This document shows, one piece after another, positions 33,221 through 41,946 of a stretch of DNA of 58,080 nucleotides (position 1 is its first letter; the number at the start of each line of letters is the position of its first letter). The notes beneath the pieces were generated by a model. It was not told where the DNA came from and searched no databases. It saw nothing but the letters and a program-made list of their open reading frames with translations. The position numbers and the translations under genes were made by a program. The stretch is from GCA-2698665 sp038101125 (GTDB lineage: Bacteria; Pseudomonadota; Gammaproteobacteria; GCA-002705445; GCA-002716945), in assembly GCA_038101125.1 (NCBI GenBank), contig JAYNVZ010000003.1:1-58080 (forward strand), read 5' to 3'.

Positions 33221-35220
33221 TATTTCATGAACTCAATAAATTTATCTATACTTTCTATTGGTGCTGAACATACATTATTCTGACACACATATGCTCTAAA
33301 TTTACCTTTTGGTTTTTTATCAGACAAACTATCTACCATTAAAGTAATATTATTAGGTATAAAATATATATTGTCATTTAAAGTTTGAAGTTTATTAATT
33401 AGATTCTGATTATATTTAAGGTCGCTTTCTTCACACCTGATTATGATTAACCTTTTAGAATTATGCGTCTTAGGGGCAGCTAATAAAAGGCTTGAATGCG
33501 ATGAACTAGACCTATTTAAAGAATCATGTGCTGACTTGATTCCATTCTCAACAGCATCAAAATACTTAATATTTCCTGTTAGCTCATAAAGTTCCATGAG
33601 AACACCTATCGTTATACTATTGCCTGATGGAAGTGACTCGTCCATATATGATTTTGGTCTATATATGAGCTCTTCATGATTATCTGAAGTAAAGTAAAAA
33701 CCTCCATTTTCAATATCTTGAAAATCTTTAACTAAAACATCAGTTATTTTAATTAAATACTCAAAATTTGAATCATCCCACTCAATTTTGAGTATTTCCA
33801 AGCAAGCTCTTGAGAGAAATGCATAATCATCAAGATATGCATTGAAGCATGCTTTGTCATGATAACATGCATATAATTTACCATCTTGCCACATATTATT
33901 TTTTATAAAATCAAATGATTTTTTTGCTGAAACCAAATAATCTTTATTTTCAGTCACCTTATACGCATTTATCATTCCCTCAATCACTAATGCATTCCAT
34001 GAGACGAGTACTTTTTTATCTGTTCCTGGCCTGATCCTTTCATCTCTTTTCTGAAGTAATTTCTTGCATATCTTGTTTGCTATATCTATATTTTCAAGAT
34101 AGTAACTTTCATTAGTTTTGGTCACATGTAAGTGATATTTGCCATCAAAATTTGGCCTATCATATACAACGAACATTTTTTTAAAAACATCAATTTCTTC
34201 CTTATTTAGTATATTCTTTAAATCATCATCTGACCAAACATAGAATTTACCCTCTATCCCTTCAGAATCAGCATCAATAGTTGAATAATAACCTCCATCA
34301 TTACTTTGCATTTCAGCCAAGAGCCAGTCACATGTCTGTGATAGTTTATTAAGATACATTTTATTACCTGTTTTCCTAAATGCATTGGCTAATATGCTAA
34401 TCATAGGGCCATTATCGTACAACATTTTTTCAAAATGTGGGATCATCCATAGTTCATCAACGGAGTATCTGAAAAACCCACCTTTTAAATGATCAAAAAT
34501 ACCAGAGCAGCACATTCTAGAGAGTGTTAAGTTTATAGCATCCAACACATCCTTGTCTTGTTTTTTTAATGTCTTAATAAGAAATTCTAAATTGTTGATA
34601 TGGGGAAACTTTGGCGCCGACCCAAAACCACCATGAACCTTATCCATAGAGGCTAATAATTCATTTTTAACTTTTTCCATCAGGTTATCATTGATGATGT
34701 TTTTTGATTCCTTTAATTTATTTAAATTATTAAAAATATTTTTAATTTGGACATTTTGTAATTCTATGTCTCTTTTTTGATCTATATAAAAATCATTTAC
34801 TCTAATCAAAATATCTTTGAAAGATGGTAATCCATGTCTTTCAGTATTTGGGAAGTATGTCCCAGCAAAAAATGGAAACTTCTTTGGCGTCATAAAGACA
34901 GTAAGAGGCCACCCTCCTGTTTTGCCAGTAATTATAGTTTGAGACATCTGATAAATCTTATCTAGATCTGGTCTTTCTTCTTTATCAAGCTTTATATTAA
35001 TAAAGTTTTTATTCATTATTTCTGCTGTAGCATCATCTTCGAAAGATTCATGTGCCATTACATGACACCAGTGACATGCAGAATAGCCTATTGATAACAT
35101 GACAGGTTTGTCTTCTTGTTCTGCTATTAGGAATGCTTCATCAGACCAAGGGTACCAGTCTACTGGATTATCAGCATGTTGAAGAAGGTAATCACTTTTT
35201 TCTTTTTTTAATCTATTCAT
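33220..35220 (-). CDS. Thioredoxin-domain protein of the YyaL/SSP411 (DUF255) family
   Basis: Large cytosolic protein of 666 residues. The N-terminal thioredoxin-like DUF255 domain (about residues 1-165) has HADNPVDWYPW, the redox motif CHWCHVM followed by HESFEDDATAEIMN, and KLDKEERPDLD. The remainder is an alpha/alpha-toroid resembling N-acylglucosamine epimerase or glycosidase barrels (KVLVSWNALVIEGM, LDDYAFLSRACLE). The family is widespread from bacteria to humans (SPATA20), but the reaction is not established. Confidence 0.9.
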   Translation of the reverse strand: MNRLKKEKSDYLLQHADNPVDWYPWSDEAFLIAEQEDKPVMLSIGYSACHWCHVMAHESFEDDATAEIMNKNFINIKLDKEERPDLDKIYQMSQTIITGKTGGWPLTVFMTPKKFPFFAGTYFPNTERHGLPSFKDILIRVNDFYIDQKRDIELQNVQIKNIFNNLNKLKESKNIINDNLMEKVKNELLASMDKVHGGFGSAPKFPHINNLEFLIKTLKKQDKDVLDAINLTLSRMCCSGIFDHLKGGFFRYSVDELWMIPHFEKMLYDNGPMISILANAFRKTGNKMYLNKLSQTCDWLLAEMQSNDGGYYSTIDADSEGIEGKFYVWSDDDLKNILNKEEIDVFKKMFVVYDRPNFDGKYHLHVTKTNESYYLENIDIANKICKKLLQKRDERIRPGTDKKVLVSWNALVIEGMINAYKVTENKDYLVSAKKSFDFIKNNMWQDGKLYACYHDKACFNAYLDDYAFLSRACLEILKIEWDDSNFEYLIKITDVLVKDFQDIENGGFYFTSDNHEELIYRPKSYMDESLPSGNSITIGVLMELYELTGNIKYFDAVENGIKSAHDSLNRSSSSHSSLLLAAPKTHNSKRLIIIRCEESDLKYNQNLINKLQTLNDNIYFIPNNITLMVDSLSDKKPKGKFRAYVCQNNVCSAPIESIDKFIEFMK

Positions 35221-35281
35221 TATTTGATTCTATACTACAGTTTCATAGGCTATTATAATTACTATAATAATTCAATTTTAA

Positions 35282-36067
35282 ATGATATATACACATAATA
35301 TACATCCAATAATAGTTTCAGTAGGACCGATAGACTTATATTGGTATGGAGCTATGTATGCTATTTCATTTCTACTAATTGATTATTTGGTGAAGAGAGA
35401 GGTTGTTCATAACACCACGTATGAATTTAATGTTAGTTTTATTGATCAATTAGTTTTTATCTCGATATTGTCGGTTATTATTGGCGGTAGACTCGGATAT
35501 GTAATTTTCTATAATTTTGATTATTATTTAGAAAACCTTAATAAAGTTTTTTATATCTGGGAAGGTGGAATGTCATTTCATGGAGCTTTGATAGGTGTTT
35601 TTGTTGGTCTTATATTTTTGAGTATTAACAACAAAATAAAATTCTTTAAGTTATCTGATTTTCTAGTTCCATTTATACCAATTGGTTTATTTTTAGGAAG
35701 AATTGGAAATTTTATTAATTCAGAGTTATATGGCTCTCCCACTAATTCTAATTGGGGAGTTATTTTTCCACTAGTAGACTCGGTACCAAGGCATCCATCA
35801 ATGTTGTATGAGGCTTTTTTAGAAGGGATAGTATTATATTTACTATTATTGTTTTTCAAGATCAATCGACCACCCACAGGCACCCTAACTGCAATATTTT
35901 TAATTTTTTATTCTATATTTAGATTCTGTGTAGAGTTTGTTAGAGTACCGGATCTTCACATTGGCTATATTTATTCAACATGGTTAACAACAGGTATGAT
36001 TTTATGTGTACCGATGTTTTTTGTTGGAATCTTAATTTATTATTATTCAAAAAAAGGTAGAATATAG
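35282..36067 (+). CDS. lgt: Prolipoprotein diacylglyceryl transferase
   Basis: Inner-membrane enzyme of 261 residues with seven predicted helices that transfers diacylglycerol to the lipobox Cys of prolipoproteins. Conserved segments are YWYGAMYAISF, GGRLGYVIFYN, the catalytic HGALIG loop (SFHGALIGV), GRIGNFINSELYG (the Lgt signature) and RHPSMLYEAFLEG. It is followed one base later by thyA, the standard lgt-thyA order. Confidence 0.95.
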   Translation: MIYTHNIHPIIVSVGPIDLYWYGAMYAISFLLIDYLVKREVVHNTTYEFNVSFIDQLVFISILSVIIGGRLGYVIFYNFDYYLENLNKVFYIWEGGMSFHGALIGVFVGLIFLSINNKIKFFKLSDFLVPFIPIGLFLGRIGNFINSELYGSPTNSNWGVIFPLVDSVPRHPSMLYEAFLEGIVLYLLLLFFKINRPPTGTLTAIFLIFYSIFRFCVEFVRVPDLHIGYIYSTWLTTGMILCVPMFFVGILIYYYSKKGRI

Positions 36068-36068
36068 T

Positions 36069-36863
36069 ATGAAACAATATCATGATTTACTAAAAGAAGT
36101 TTTAGCGAACGGAAGCATTAAATCTGATAGAACAGGTACGGGCACTATATCAATGTTTGGATATCAAATGAGATTCAACTTATCAGATGGTTTCCCTTTA
36201 TTAACTACAAAAAAAATTCACTTCAAATCAGTTGTACATGAACTTTTATGGTTTTTAAAAGGCAGCACTAATATAGATTACCTACAAAAAAATGATATTA
36301 AGATATGGGATGAATGGGCAGACGAAAATGGTGAGTTGGGGCCAATATATGGGAGTCAATGGCGTTCATGGGAAAATTCTAATGGTGAGCAAATTGATCA
36401 GATACATTTATTGATAGAGAGCATCAAAAAAAATCCAAACTCACGAAGACATATTGTTTCAGCTTGGAATGTTGGAGAACTTGATAAGATGAACTTACCA
36501 CCATGTCATATTCTATTTCAGTTTTACATTCATGATAATAAATTATCATGTCAATTGTATCAACGTAGTGCAGATATATTTCTTGGAGTACCTTTTAACA
36601 TAGCATCTTATGCTCTGCTTACTATGATGGTAGCGAATCAAGCAGGGCTTGATTATGGTGACTTCGTTCACACGTTTGGTGATGCTCACATATATTTAAA
36701 CCATAAAGACCAGGTAAATGAGCAGCTTAAGAGAACGCCTAAGAAGTTGCCCACAGTCATAATAAATAAAAATGTAAATTCCATCTTTGATTATAAATAT
36801 GAAGATTTCTCTCTAATAGATTATAATCCAGATGAGCATATCAAAGCTCCTGTATCTGTATGA
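36069..36863 (+). CDS. thyA: Thymidylate synthase
   Basis: Converts dUMP to dTMP with methylenetetrahydrofolate; 264 residues, exactly the E. coli length. Motifs are KSDRTGTGTISMFGYQMRF, WDEWADENGELGPIYGSQWR, the catalytic Cys in LPPCHILFQFY, YQRSADIFLGVPFNIASYA and HIYLNHKDQV, with the C terminus KAPVSV (family usually KAPVAV). It overlaps folA by 4 bases, so dTMP synthesis and dihydrofolate recycling are co-expressed. Confidence 0.97.
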   Translation: MKQYHDLLKEVLANGSIKSDRTGTGTISMFGYQMRFNLSDGFPLLTTKKIHFKSVVHELLWFLKGSTNIDYLQKNDIKIWDEWADENGELGPIYGSQWRSWENSNGEQIDQIHLLIESIKKNPNSRRHIVSAWNVGELDKMNLPPCHILFQFYIHDNKLSCQLYQRSADIFLGVPFNIASYALLTMMVANQAGLDYGDFVHTFGDAHIYLNHKDQVNEQLKRTPKKLPTVIINKNVNSIFDYKYEDFSLIDYNPDEHIKAPVSV

Positions 36864-37354
36864 CACCAATAATATCAATAATTGTAGCAATGGATAAAAA
36901 TAATTTAATTGGTAAAAAAGACAGAATACCATGGCATATTCCAAGCGAATTAAAGAGATTTAGAGATTTAACTATGGGAAAGCCAATTATAATGGGCAGG
37001 AAGACTCATGAGTCTATAGGAAAAATTTTAGATGGAAGAGATAATATCGTCTTAACCACAAATAAAAAGTATACTCATGATGGTATTATTATTTATCATG
37101 ATCTGCGAAGTATATTTCAAGATTATTCTAGTCATGAAGAACTATTTATCATAGGTGGATCTGAAATCTATCAGCTTGCTTTTCCTTTTGCTAAGAAATT
37201 ATATATTACATATGTTCAAGGGGAGTTTAATGGGGACACATGGTTTCCTGAGTTTAGTTTAGATAACTGGTCAATAATATATGATCAGAGTTTTGAATGT
37301 TCAAAAAGTAATATTAGATATTCAGCAAAAATATATAATAAGATTAATGAATGA
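36860..37354 (+). CDS. folA: Dihydrofolate reductase
   Basis: NADPH-dependent enzyme regenerating tetrahydrofolate after thymidylate synthesis; 164 residues. Typical landmarks are IVAMDKNNLIGKKDRIPWHI (substrate loop with Trp), MGKPIIMGRKTHESIG, FIIGGSEIYQLAFP and YITYVQGEFNGDTWFPE. The catalytic acidic residue that sits at position 27 in E. coli corresponds to the Glu in PSELKRF. The C-terminal 11 bases overlap apaG on the other strand. Confidence 0.95.
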   Translation: MTPIISIIVAMDKNNLIGKKDRIPWHIPSELKRFRDLTMGKPIIMGRKTHESIGKILDGRDNIVLTTNKKYTHDGIIIYHDLRSIFQDYSSHEELFIIGGSEIYQLAFPFAKKLYITYVQGEFNGDTWFPEFSLDNWSIIYDQSFECSKSNIRYSAKIYNKINE

Positions 37355-37721
37355 CTCTTGGAATTGTTAAAACAAATTCTGGTATCTCAGCATCAAAATA
37401 TTTTTCAGAATCATTGATCATTTGATATGTACCTTTCATGGTTCCTAATGAAGTTTCCAAGACTGTTCCACTGGTATACTGATACTCATCACCTGGGTTG
37501 ATATAAGGTTGATCCCCCACTACGCCTTCACCTTTAACATTTTGGACTTTACCATTAGCATCTTCTATTATCCAATGCCTAGATAGAAGTTTAGCCCCCA
37601 TATCACCTTTATTTTTTATAGAAACTGTATACAGAAAATAAAATTTATTATTATCAGGATCAGATTCCTGTTGCAAGTAGCTCGTATCTATTGATATTGA
37701 GATATTATTATTCTTAGACAT
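37344..37721 (-). CDS. apaG: ApaG protein
   Basis: Small immunoglobulin-like beta-sandwich of 125 residues: YFLYTVSIKNKG, LLSRHWIIEDANGKVQNVKGEGVVGDQP, SGTVLETSLGTMKGTYQM and a C-terminal FVLTIPRVIH. ApaG is linked to cobalt/magnesium resistance phenotypes and has a fold shared with eukaryotic F-box proteins; its biochemical role is unresolved. Its location next to folA is a frequent gammaproteobacterial neighbourhood. Confidence 0.93.
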   Translation of the reverse strand: MSKNNNISISIDTSYLQQESDPDNNKFYFLYTVSIKNKGDMGAKLLSRHWIIEDANGKVQNVKGEGVVGDQPYINPGDEYQYTSGTVLETSLGTMKGTYQMINDSEKYFDAEIPEFVLTIPRVIH

Positions 37722-37816
37722 ATTTTGATCATTACCTATTTGTGCTAGCTATTTACTGTTAAAATAGAATATACATTAATTTTAGACAGATTGAATCAAA
37801 TTTGAAAGTAAAAAAT

Positions 37817-38152
37817 ATGAATATTGAAGATTTAGCTATATACAAAAAATTCTTGAATAAGTTTGCTCATAATAAAAAAAAAGCTCTTGAGGGACTAGAA
37901 ACCATTAAAGAGATACTAAATACAGAATCCAGAGAAACATCTGAGATGTTGGAGATTTACAGAAAATATATGGCTGGGGAAGAACTTGACAAAGATGCCA
38001 TTAATAAAGCAAATAGCCAATTTGCAGATTTGATCAAGAATGCTGGCTTACTTGGTGTATTTGCATTGCCAGGTGGACTAGTTGCAATAGCCTTCTTGGT
38101 GAAGCTAGGGAAAAAATTCGGAATTGACATCCTGCCAAAGAGCTTCAAGTAA
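37817..38152 (+). CDS. Small protein with LETM1-like C-terminal segment, function unknown
   Basis: Predicted 111 residues from ATG 37817 (a TTG at 37802 would add five). The first 65 residues are charged and helical. The C-terminal 45 hold a hydrophobic helix and the pattern NAGLLGVFALPGGLVAIAFL then LGKKFGIDILPKSFK, which resembles the LLPF..P..LP..F core of LETM1-family proteins (mitochondrial cation/proton exchange or ribosome-binding proteins). I would not claim ion transport from this. The gene stands alone, converging on the next gene with 4 bp between stops. Confidence 0.6.
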   Translation: MNIEDLAIYKKFLNKFAHNKKKALEGLETIKEILNTESRETSEMLEIYRKYMAGEELDKDAINKANSQFADLIKNAGLLGVFALPGGLVAIAFLVKLGKKFGIDILPKSFK

Positions 38153-38156
38153 TAAC

Positions 38157-38594
38157 TTAAATATTCCCGCCTTTTTTCTGTATCCTTAGGCCTAAAATAA
38201 GGGAAGGTAACAAGAATACGGCGAATAAGAGCACAAACTGATAAAACCTATTGAGGTCCAGAACATTCAATAAGCCAGCAGCTATTAAATTAATCCATAT
38301 ATAAAAAAAGAACAAAAATCTATCAGGATTCTTTACCCAGGTCATATGTTGTAACATCAGCGTAGTTGGTAATTTACCGTGTAAACCATATAAAATAAGA
38401 ATGATTAAAAGCGAGATGACTGTGCTTATTACTATAGATGTAGCTAGTAAACTTGATAAACCAAGCATCACAAGCGTATTGTTGATCATCAAAAGGTAAT
38501 CTTCCGTCCATAACCAAACAAGTAGTGCTGTTAAAACACCATAAGTAAACGCTCTTACACCTTCCGGACTAATAGACTTCCAAGGATCACCCAT
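38157..38594 (-). CDS. Four-helix membrane protein, unknown function
   Basis: Protein of 145 residues not recognised as a known family. It has four hydrophobic segments at about residues 14-34, 40-70, 89-110 and 115-137, with a soluble start MGDPWKSISPEGV and a basic end (RIQKKGGNI). There is a clear GAGGAG ribosome-binding site ten bases before the ATG, and it overlaps no other gene, so it is probably real. It lies between the LETM1-like gene and gmk, in a spot otherwise filled by housekeeping genes. Confidence 0.65.
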   Translation of the reverse strand: MGDPWKSISPEGVRAFTYGVLTALLVWLWTEDYLLMINNTLVMLGLSSLLATSIVISTVISLLIILILYGLHGKLPTTLMLQHMTWVKNPDRFLFFFYIWINLIAAGLLNVLDLNRFYQFVLLFAVFLLPSLILGLRIQKKGGNI

Positions 38595-38670
38595 AATATT
38601 ATCTCCTCATATTATTATCTTTGTATTATAATTCAATTTTATCAGTATGGATAATTATTAATTATTTATT

Positions 38671-39285
38671 ATGTCTACTATCTACATCATAAGCGCACCC
38701 TCGGGTGCAGGTAAAACTAGTTTAGTAAAGGGACTCTGCAATTCTCTTACATTTATAAAGCCATCTGTGTCTTATACCACAAGAAAAGTAAGGGAATCTG
38801 AAGTTGATGGAAAGGATTACTTTTTTGTAAGTAGAGAAAATTTTGAAGAAAAAATTAGCAATAATGATTTTCTCGAGTATCAAGACGTATATGGAAATAT
38901 GTATGGATCTACATTGGAGTCAGTAAATACAATAACATCTCATGGTTCGGATGTAGTCTTGGAAATCGACTATAAAGGGATGCTAGCTGTTAAACGAGAA
39001 TTACCTCATGCAATATCTGTATACATCACTCCTCCTAGCATAGAAACCCTTAAAGAGAGATTATTGAAACGAGGAGAAGATACCGAGGAAGTAATTAACA
39101 AAAGAATGGCATCCTCCTCACATGAGATGAAATATGCCAAATATGCAGATTATATGGTTATCAATGATAATTATGATGATGCTCTTAATCTATTAAAGGG
39201 AATCATTTTATTAAATCGAATTAATCATAGGCAATTAAATAGCTGGGCTAATTATCTCAATAAAATCATCAACCGCATTGTTTAA
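38671..39285 (+). CDS. gmk: Guanylate kinase
   Basis: Phosphorylates GMP to GDP; 204 residues. The P-loop is SAPSGAGKTSLV. The GMP-binding segment is SYTTRKVRESEVDGKDYFFV with YGNMYGS, and the lid has RLLKRGEDTEEVINKRM. The gene order gmk-rpoZ-spoT is conserved in gammaproteobacteria and ties GTP supply, RNA polymerase and (p)ppGpp metabolism. Confidence 0.96.
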   Translation: MSTIYIISAPSGAGKTSLVKGLCNSLTFIKPSVSYTTRKVRESEVDGKDYFFVSRENFEEKISNNDFLEYQDVYGNMYGSTLESVNTITSHGSDVVLEIDYKGMLAVKRELPHAISVYITPPSIETLKERLLKRGEDTEEVINKRMASSSHEMKYAKYADYMVINDNYDDALNLLKGIILLNRINHRQLNSWANYLNKIINRIV

Positions 39286-39329
39286 AAAGTTTTATCTGAT
39301 ACAATGATTTGATCATATAAGGAACAAAA

Positions 39330-39764
39330 ATGGCTAGAATTACAATTGAAGACTGCTTGGAACAACTTGATAACGCATTTGATATATGTGCTCTTGCAGG
39401 TAAAAGAGCTAAAGACTTAGCTTCAGGAGCTGATCCACTTGTTGAATCAAAAGATAAACCTACAGTTATCGCACTAAGAGAAATCTCCGCTGGCAAGATT
39501 GGTATGGACTATTTTGAGATCAGCAATAAAGAGAAAATTGAAAGTCAACTATTTGGTGATGGTATTAGCGAAGAAGAGGTAATCACAGAGTTATCTCAAC
39601 AACTTGAAGAAATGCCTTCTACTGAATCACTTGCATCTTCAACCAATCAACAAGATATCTCCAATGATACTAAATTAGACGCCAGCCCTGCTATTAATGA
39701 TGATGTTAAGCCAAATGATGATGTTGATGAGGCTGATGCATCTAAAGATAAAGTTATCGAATAA
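39330..39764 (+). CDS. rpoZ: RNA polymerase omega subunit with long acidic tail
   Basis: The N-terminal 70 residues are canonical omega (MARITIEDCLEQLDNAFDIC, then AGKRAKDLASGADPLV and KPTVIALREISAGKI), which wraps the beta-prime C terminus and forms a ppGpp site with it. The protein is 144 residues, against about 91 in E. coli. The extra tail from about residue 85 is low-complexity, rich in Glu, Asp, Ser and Asn, and probably disordered. There is no frameshift and spoT follows 18 bp later. Confidence 0.93.
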   Translation: MARITIEDCLEQLDNAFDICALAGKRAKDLASGADPLVESKDKPTVIALREISAGKIGMDYFEISNKEKIESQLFGDGISEEEVITELSQQLEEMPSTESLASSTNQQDISNDTKLDASPAINDDVKPNDDVDEADASKDKVIE

Positions 39765-39782
39765 ACAACACCATTATTACTA

Positions 39783-41945
39783 ATGGACAAAACAAGCACA
39801 ATAAAGAATTCTCGAGAATTTAACATATCGAGTAAGAAGTATTTAGATTTTAAAAAAAAAATTAGTAAATACTTGAACCCTTATCAAGTAAAAAAAATTG
39901 AAAAGTCTTTCAATCTAGCTTGCGATGCTCACAAAGGACAAGTTAGAAAGTCTGGAGAAGCATATATACACCACCCTCTATCGGCTGCATCTCTTCTTGC
40001 AGACTTTCAATTGGATCATGAGTCTATCATGGCGGCTATATTACATGATGTGATTGAAGATACTGAAATAGGAAAAGAAAATTTAAAAAAAAGTTTTGGT
40101 GTTAAAGTTGCTGAACTTGTTGATGGGGTAAGTAAGCTTGATAAATTATCTTTCTCTACCAAGGAAGAAGCAGATGCAGCTAACCTCAGAAAAATGATAT
40201 TGGCGATGAGTCAGGACATAAGGGTAATATTAATTAAACTTGCAGATAGGAAACATAACTTAGAGACGATAGATGCGTTAGATAGTCAAAAAAGAAAAAA
40301 AATTGGTAAAGAAACATTGGAGATATTCGCTCCAATTGCCTTACGTTTAGGCATTCACTCATTGAATAAAGAATTAGAAGATCTAGCATTTGAAACTGTC
40401 TATCCATTCAGATATGCAACCCTGCGAAGCATGATTCAAAAATCCAGGGGCAATAGAAAAGAACTGATGGAAAAGATTAAAAATCTAATTGAAAAAAAAT
40501 TACAAGATGAAGGTTTAAATACAAGTGTTGTCGCAAGGGAAAAGCATGTATATGGTTTGTATAAAAAAATGAAGCTGAAAGAATTTAAATTTTCTCAAAT
40601 TAATGATCTTTTTGGAGTTAGAGTGATTTCTAATACAGTAGATGACTGTTATAGATCTCTTGGTATAATTCATAACCTATATACTCCTGTCCCTGGTCGT
40701 TTCAAAGATTACATAGCAATTCCAAAGTCAAATGGATATCAATCATTGCATACCTCTATAATTGGTCCACATGGATTACCTATAGAGATTCAAATTAGGA
40801 CAAAAGATATGAATATTCTTGCAGAGTCTGGTATTGCGTCACATTGGTTTTATAAATCTAAAAATATCCCATCACTAAAAAATTATACGAAGGAACAACA
40901 ATGGATCACCAATTTATTAAGTATACAAAAAGATTCAGGTAATCCTAAAGAATATTTGAAAAGTATAAAAGCTGATTTACATCCTGGTAAGGTTTATGTC
41001 TTTACTCCTAAGGGCAATATCTTAGATTTACCAAAAAGATCAACAATAATAGATTATGCATATGCAGTTCATACTGACCTAGGTAATAACTATGCGTCTT
41101 CTAAAGTTGATGATTTACCAGCATCACCTAGCACTATTTTAAAAAATGGGCAAAGAGTTGAAATACTGGTTAATAAAAAATTTATACCTGACCCAGGCTG
41201 GTTAAATTTTGTTGTAACAGAAAAAGCCAGGCATTCTATAAGAGCCTATTTAAAGTCGATTAAGAAGAATGATGCAATAGCATTAGGCAAAAAACTATTA
41301 GATTACTCACTAAAAGACTTTGATATACAACTAAATGATATACCCAAGAAAACCTTGAACATTGTGCTGCAAGAATATTCATGTGAGACAATTGATGACC
41401 TTTATGCTGAGATTGGCTTAGGGAATAGTATAGCAAAATTGGTGGCAATGAGAATTGCCCCTACCGATATGCCATTAAAAGAAAATAGTGCATCTAATAC
41501 TGACATACAAATTAGAGGCACTGAAGGCTTAGTTGTATCATATGCTAAATGTTGTTATCCCATACCTGGCGACCCAATACTTGGCCATATCAGTCAAGAA
41601 AAAGGAGTTGTAGTGCATAGACTAAAATGTAGGAGCTTAAATCATATGAAAAAATCTAGTGATGAGACTCTAGATTTGTCATGGGCTGATAATGTTGATG
41701 ATACTTTTAGCGCATCAATTAAGGTTGAAGTTGAGAATGTTAGAGGTGTATTAGCAATGATTTCCGCACAGATTGCTCAAAATGACTCTAATATAGAAAG
41801 TGTAACTTATGACGATACAAAGACTACAGGTCATAATATAATGGTATTTGTGATATCAATTAATGGAGTTAAAGAATTAAATAAACTAATTAAAAAACTT
41901 AAGAAAAATAGTAATATTTTAAATGTAGAAAGGAAAAGAAGTTAA
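39783..41945 (+). CDS. spoT: Bifunctional (p)ppGpp synthetase/hydrolase
   Basis: RelA/SpoT protein of 720 residues. The N-terminal HD hydrolase has its metal motif intact (YIHHPLSAA, AAILHDVIEDT), so hydrolase activity is expected. The synthetase domain has FGVRVISNTVDDCY and KSNGYQSLHTSI, followed by TGS (GKVYVFTPKGNILDLP), a helical/zinc-finger region with CCYPIPGDP, and a C-terminal ACT domain. It controls the stringent response. The synthetase active site also looks complete, so this could be the only Rel protein of a small genome; other copies outside the window cannot be ruled out. Confidence 0.95.
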   Translation: MDKTSTIKNSREFNISSKKYLDFKKKISKYLNPYQVKKIEKSFNLACDAHKGQVRKSGEAYIHHPLSAASLLADFQLDHESIMAAILHDVIEDTEIGKENLKKSFGVKVAELVDGVSKLDKLSFSTKEEADAANLRKMILAMSQDIRVILIKLADRKHNLETIDALDSQKRKKIGKETLEIFAPIALRLGIHSLNKELEDLAFETVYPFRYATLRSMIQKSRGNRKELMEKIKNLIEKKLQDEGLNTSVVAREKHVYGLYKKMKLKEFKFSQINDLFGVRVISNTVDDCYRSLGIIHNLYTPVPGRFKDYIAIPKSNGYQSLHTSIIGPHGLPIEIQIRTKDMNILAESGIASHWFYKSKNIPSLKNYTKEQQWITNLLSIQKDSGNPKEYLKSIKADLHPGKVYVFTPKGNILDLPKRSTIIDYAYAVHTDLGNNYASSKVDDLPASPSTILKNGQRVEILVNKKFIPDPGWLNFVVTEKARHSIRAYLKSIKKNDAIALGKKLLDYSLKDFDIQLNDIPKKTLNIVLQEYSCETIDDLYAEIGLGNSIAKLVAMRIAPTDMPLKENSASNTDIQIRGTEGLVVSYAKCCYPIPGDPILGHISQEKGVVVHRLKCRSLNHMKKSSDETLDLSWADNVDDTFSASIKVEVENVRGVLAMISAQIAQNDSNIESVTYDDTKTTGHNIMVFVISINGVKELNKLIKKLKKNSNILNVERKRS

Positions 41946-41946
41946 A

